A stretch of DNA of 64,000 nucleotides, taken from Saccharibacillus qingshengii (GTDB lineage: Bacteria; Bacillota; Bacilli; Paenibacillales; Paenibacillaceae). Below are positions 60,627 through 64,000 of the stretch, piece by piece (position 1 is the stretch's first letter; each line of letters opens with the position of its first letter). A model generated the notes under the pieces. The model saw nothing but the letters and a program-made list of their open reading frames with translations, searched no databases and had not been told where the DNA came from. Made by a program: the position numbers and the translations under genes. Where the stretch lies: NCBI RefSeq assembly GCF_013185195.1, contig NZ_JAAZWC010000015.1, positions 1 to 64,000 of the forward strand. Direction: 5' to 3'.

Positions 60627-61511
60627 ATGGAACTGCTTCAGCTCAAATACTTTCAGACGGTGGCTTATACGGAACACATCTCCAAAGCGGCCAAACAATT
60701 GAATATTGCCCAGCCTTCTTTAAGCCTGACGATCAAAAGACTTGAAAATGAATTGGGAACGGCCTTGTTCGAGCGGACAGGGAGAAATATTCAATTGAGT
60801 TCTTCGGGACATATTCTTTTGAAACACGTTAACCGGATTTTTACCGAGATCGACAATGCGCGTCTAGAAATTCATTCAGAGGAACAGTCAACCGCCGGGA
60901 TCATTAAAATATCGATCACGAATCCGAGATTTCTTACGGGGCTGATCCGCAGCTATGTGACCAGCTTCCCCGAATCCAAGATTATTCAAAGCCTCGGTGC
61001 CAAAAACGAAATAGCCGCAAGTTTAAAAAAAGGCTCCATCGATCTTGGCATTACCGGCCATCCTATTCAAGACGAAGAAATCGAAAGCCGCGTTCTGGTC
61101 AATGAAGATATTGTTCTGGTCCTGCCTTCGAACCACAAATTGACGGATCAAACCAAAGTCCCGTTAAGCCAGGTTGCCGACGAGTCGTTCATTACTTTGG
61201 CCAATAATGCGGAATACAGCGATTTTACGGCATTGCTTTACGAAAAAGCCGGATTCAGCCCGAACATCGCATTCGAGGTCGATTCTCATCTGCTGGTCGA
61301 AATTGCCAAGCTTGATCAGGGTGCAGCTTTGCTTCCGATCTCGATCTGCCGCACCTTAGGTTTGAATTATGTTCAATTGACGGATGAAGCCGCTACCTAT
61401 CCGGTAGGATTATCCTGGCTCAGACATAAGACGCTATCCTCTTCGGCCAGCAAATTCCGCGACTTCATCATTTCTTATTATCAAGAAAATCACGAACTGT
61501 TTTTGGCTTAA
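60627..61511 (+). CDS. LysR-family regulator
   Basis: A 294-residue LysR regulator: winged helix (LLQLKYFQTVAYTEHISKAAK, LNIAQPSLSLTIKRLENELG, LFERTGRNIQLS) and a periplasmic-binding-like effector domain from about 90. ATG 60627 is chosen since GGAGGTT overlaps the ATG at 60615. It is divergent from adc across an AT-rich gap of about 125 bases. It probably activates adc and the PanE-like gene. The first part is more AT-rich than surrounding genes. Confidence 0.9.
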   Translation: MELLQLKYFQTVAYTEHISKAAKQLNIAQPSLSLTIKRLENELGTALFERTGRNIQLSSSGHILLKHVNRIFTEIDNARLEIHSEEQSTAGIIKISITNPRFLTGLIRSYVTSFPESKIIQSLGAKNEIAASLKKGSIDLGITGHPIQDEEIESRVLVNEDIVLVLPSNHKLTDQTKVPLSQVADESFITLANNAEYSDFTALLYEKAGFSPNIAFEVDSHLLVEIAKLDQGAALLPISICRTLGLNYVQLTDEAATYPVGLSWLRHKTLSSSASKFRDFIISYYQENHELFLA

Positions 61512-61599
61512 ATGAAGGCTCTTCATATCGGCTCTTGCTGCATCGACGTTGAAATCCGCGGTGCTCGGATCGATTTTATTTTCCCTTTTCGGATCTCTA

Positions 61600-62073
61600 T
61601 TATCCAATCCGCCTGGGCAGATCGGTCAAGCTATAAGCTTCGAGGCGGCCTGGGGGAATACGTTCGCTTTGCTCTCTCGGCAGCCGAAGCAGGTGCGTGA
61701 ACAGCTCAAGCCTGAAATCCAGCAGCGCATTTTGCTCCGCACGGGTCGATATCCGTTCCAGCGCATAGGAAACCAGCCACGTACATATCCAACTCAGCAG
61801 CAGGAACCCGACCGCAATTCGCCAGCCGCCCGACTCCGGATCAGACGTAAGGTTTCCAACTGCCCAACCGAGCAGCACCGGTCGGGACAGATTGAACAGA
61901 GCCGCCGCGATGCCGAGCAAAGCAGCCAGAAGACTCGATCCCGGACGGCGTAAGAAAGGAATAAGCAGTTTTCTTAGAACAGAAGATGCCGCTCCGATAC
62001 GACCAGTTCCGCACTCCGCTTGACTTGGCGCCGATAATTTTTCGTTTTTGCTATCAAATTCACGATTTCGCAT
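61600..62073 (-). pseudogene. truncated ABC exporter (N-terminal transmembrane part)
   Basis: An intact ribosome site (GGGAGGAG) and ATG open a 157-codon frame whose residues ~30-150 resemble the first helices of an ABC exporter (LLAALLGIAAALFNLSRPVLLGWAVGN, GWRIAVGFLLLSWICTWLVSYAL). The frame stops at RRIG just before the LysR gene, without the rest of the membrane domain or the ATPase; full-length proteins have about 580 residues. No continuation is found in other frames before 61511. It is a remnant whose 3' part was lost, most likely by deletion. Confidence 0.7.
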
Positions 62074-62104
62074 AACTTTCTCTCCTCCCTGATTTCAAAA
62101 GCGC

Positions 62105-62131
62105 AAAAAAGGCAGCCGCTGAGCGGCTGCC
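62105..62131 (-). terminator. terminator after the APC permease gene
   Basis: GGCAGCCGC and GCGGCTGCC form a nine-pair stem with a three-base loop followed on the minus strand by CTTTTTTG. Confidence 0.88.
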
Positions 62132-62193
62132 TTCCTCTTATACACGATGTCCCACATTTTCTACTGTTCGATGCCGTAGATGATGTTATTGAA

Positions 62194-63615
62194 TCAAATC
62201 CCCTTGTTCCCTTCGTCCGCTTCCCGCAGCTGCTTGTGCAGCAGCGGATAAAAAACGATGCCGCTGACCAGCAGCAGAACGCCGAACAGGAAGGTCTGCC
62301 AATCGCCCATACCTGCATAGACGACCCAGATCGAGTAGATCGTCGCAAGCCCGGCCACGATGCCGTCCATACGCCGTTCCCGCATAACCGAATATCCTTC
62401 GCCTGTCAGCGTCAGCTTAAGCTGGTAGACCGAGGCGATCAGGTAAGGGACCAGATACGCAAGCGTGGCGACCACGATAATGAAGTCGAACGCCTGCGAG
62501 ATCGAACCCGAGATCGTCGAGAAGATCAGCAGTTGGCCGAGACCGTTCGAGATCCACAGTGACAGCTTCGGCATGCCTTTATCGTTCTCTTTGCGAAACG
62601 GCTGCAGGAAGACACGCTGCCGGGCCGCTTCGTACGGCACTTCCGCACTGAGCAGTACCCAGCCGATCGTGGAACCGATCAGACTGATCAATCCGAGCGC
62701 AGCCAGCAGGTAACCGCCGTACGGACCAAGTACGGCTGCCATCGCATCGACGAGCGGATTCTGCGACTGCATCAGCTGTTCCTTGGGCAGAAGGCCCATG
62801 GTCAGAATACTGATCCCTACATACAGCACGATGGCGATCGCAAGTCCGGCAACCGTCGCGCGGCTGACGTCTTTTTTGCGTTTGGCTCGTGCCGCGAATA
62901 CGGTCGCCGACTCCACGCCGATAAATGCCCACAAGGTCACGACCGCCGCCGCATTGACCTGCGACAGCAGCGAGACGGAACGCCCTTCGCTGTCCAGATG
63001 CGCGGCTGCGAATTGTCCCATCGTGGACGACTGGAACGCAAACAGCGCGATCACGATAAACAGTGCGAAGCCGATCACTTTCGTAGCCGTGGCAATCAAG
63101 TTAAGCCGTCCGGCACCCTCGATGCCTCTCAGCGCCAGGAAATGCGTACTCCACAGCAGCAGCGAGCAGACGATGAAATTCAGCGCATGGCCGATCGTCA
63201 GTTGGAAGTCCCCTGCGCTCATCAAGATCACCGTGCTGTTCATTGCAGGGAAAAACGTGGACAGATAACTCGCGAACGTCGTGATCACCGCAACAAATCC
63301 CGCAATATTGCCGATCCAGTATCCCCAGCTCGACATAAATCCCGACAGCAGCGATAAATTCGGGCTGTTCGGGAACAATTCTTTGGCATAGATTTGCGGA
63401 CCTCCGTTCAGATCCGGTTTGCGCAGCGCCAGATTTCCGAACACAAGCGCCAGCATCAGCACACCGAAACCGGTCACTGCCCAGGCTAGTACCGTACCTG
63501 CCGGACTTGCGGCTTCCGCCAGCGAACGCGGCAGCATGAAAATGCCCGATCCGACCATATTGCCGACGACCAATGCCGTCAGCACCCATAAACCCAATGG
63601 CTTTCCCTTACTCAA
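62194..63615 (-). CDS. APC-family amino acid/polyamine permease (ArcD/YvsH-like)
   Basis: A membrane protein of about 473 residues with around 12 helices. The first helix carries the substrate-site motif GNMVGSGIFMLP; WAFIGVESATVFAARAKRKKDV in helix 6 and GWVLLSAEVPYEAARQ are typical of the basic amino acid/polyamine antiporter branch (arginine-ornithine or lysine-cadaverine exchange). Substrate is not resolved. The longer ATG frame adds a basic 50-residue tail; TTG at 63615, eight bases from AAAAGGGG, gives the normal N-terminus. Confidence 0.88.
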   Translation of the reverse strand: MSKGKPLGLWVLTALVVGNMVGSGIFMLPRSLAEAASPAGTVLAWAVTGFGVLMLALVFGNLALRKPDLNGGPQIYAKELFPNSPNLSLLSGFMSSWGYWIGNIAGFVAVITTFASYLSTFFPAMNSTVILMSAGDFQLTIGHALNFIVCSLLLWSTHFLALRGIEGAGRLNLIATATKVIGFALFIVIALFAFQSSTMGQFAAAHLDSEGRSVSLLSQVNAAAVVTLWAFIGVESATVFAARAKRKKDVSRATVAGLAIAIVLYVGISILTMGLLPKEQLMQSQNPLVDAMAAVLGPYGGYLLAALGLISLIGSTIGWVLLSAEVPYEAARQRVFLQPFRKENDKGMPKLSLWISNGLGQLLIFSTISGSISQAFDFIIVVATLAYLVPYLIASVYQLKLTLTGEGYSVMRERRMDGIVAGLATIYSIWVVYAGMGDWQTFLFGVLLLVSGIVFYPLLHKQLREADEGNKGI

Positions 63616-63846
63616 TCCCAATACCCCTTTTCGTTCATACTCTATCTCTCTACCAAGGAGTCGCAAAAGAGAACTCCGGTTTTCTACTATACTCTTTTCT
63701 CTGGTAAAGCGAAAGAGCGAATTCCTTTTTGGGGAGACAGGTTTGTGACAGTTGAGGCCTTTCAAACCCCCGGATCTTTTGTATCGTTGTACGAAGCGGC
63801 CGCGCTCCTGTAGAATAAACAGGAAATCATTTATTCGGAGGCGGGC

Positions 63847-64000
63847 ATGAATCGATACAAAAGCGAAAAAGACATTTTCTTCTTCATTCTGAACTGGTCC
63901 ATTATTATCATTCTGCTGATCCTAGTCTGGATGGGACTCAGCACCGGAGGCTCCCTGCTGTTCATTCCGATCTGGCTGTTGATTCTGATGTTCGTAGTTT
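63847..64000 (+). CDS. start of a membrane protein running off the window
   Basis: The ATG at 63847 follows GGAGGCGGGC. The visible 51 codons give a charged start (NRYKSEKD) and two hydrophobic segments, IFFFILNWSIIIILLILVWM and LLFIPIWLLILMFVV, split by a Gly/Ser turn. It is incomplete and not assigned to a family. Confidence 0.7.
   Translation, partial: MNRYKSEKDIFFFILNWSIIIILLILVWMGLSTGGSLLFIPIWLLILMFVV

Overview
The window is a 64 kb, gene-dense, GC-rich stretch of a low-copy bacterial chromosome. Strong AGGAGG-type ribosome binding sites, frequent GTG/TTG starts, hairpin-plus-U terminators, an acuA-acuC/acsA divergon, an HssRS-HrtAB heme system and large YesN-like AraC regulators point to the Bacillota, most likely Paenibacillaceae (Paenibacillus or Saccharibacillus). 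The genus is inferred from gene content, not proven. No rRNA, tRNA, CRISPR array, intact transposase or prophage was seen. The first ~0.55 kb is clearly more AT-rich than the rest and may be recently acquired.

Layout. 0-3.6 kb: an AT-rich orphan gene, a YtxH-like protein and a membrane AraC regulator. 3.9-7.3 kb: a ccdA / thioredoxin-like lipoprotein / msrAB / msrA set for reduction of methionine sulfoxide outside the membrane. 7.6-20 kb: a DUF1450 protein, two SUKH-HEAT paralogs, an ABC-F ATPase, an FAH-family hydrolase, an SPFH plus NAD-kinase-like pair, an esterase and several unknowns. 20-27 kb: a DHA2 drug exporter whose promoter holds a TetR-type operator, an XRE-cupin regulator, a DUF418 membrane protein, a MaoC/aldehyde dehydrogenase pair and a LuxR regulator. 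27-33 kb: acuC, acuA, acsA, a BI-1 protein and an autoregulated MerR/TipA-like regulator that seems to start at ATA. 33-39 kb: an EEP-family phosphodiesterase, hrtA-hrtB-hssS-hssR and a TIM-barrel protein. 39-45 kb: a GH43 enzyme, a sugar ABC transporter and a divergent ArsR-like regulator. 45-48 kb: an ECF sigma/anti-sigma/exported-protein operon. 48.6-54 kb: AraC regulator/SDR and an ECF vitamin-type transporter with a UPF0397 S component. 54-58.5 kb: an HscC-type Hsp70 with a J-domain/TPR protein and a DUF1266 protein. 58.7-64 kb: a ketopantoate-reductase-like enzyme, acetoacetate decarboxylase, LysR regulator, truncated ABC exporter, APC permease and the start of a membrane protein.

The most unusual structure is non-coding. 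Two near-identical 201-bp palindromic elements (34198-34398 and 48342-48542) each sit between two copies of a 22-23 bp terminator hairpin, as if the element inserted into a rho-independent terminator and duplicated it. A third element of the same architecture (40495-40672) shares an internal motif. Other points of interest are two probable non-canonical start codons (ATA for the MerR gene, CTG for the ECF sigma factor), an HssR-type direct repeat ahead of hrtB, an SPFH/NAD-kinase-like coupled pair, an HscC chaperone cassette resembling E. coli hscC-ybeU-djlB, and an acu locus lacking acuB.
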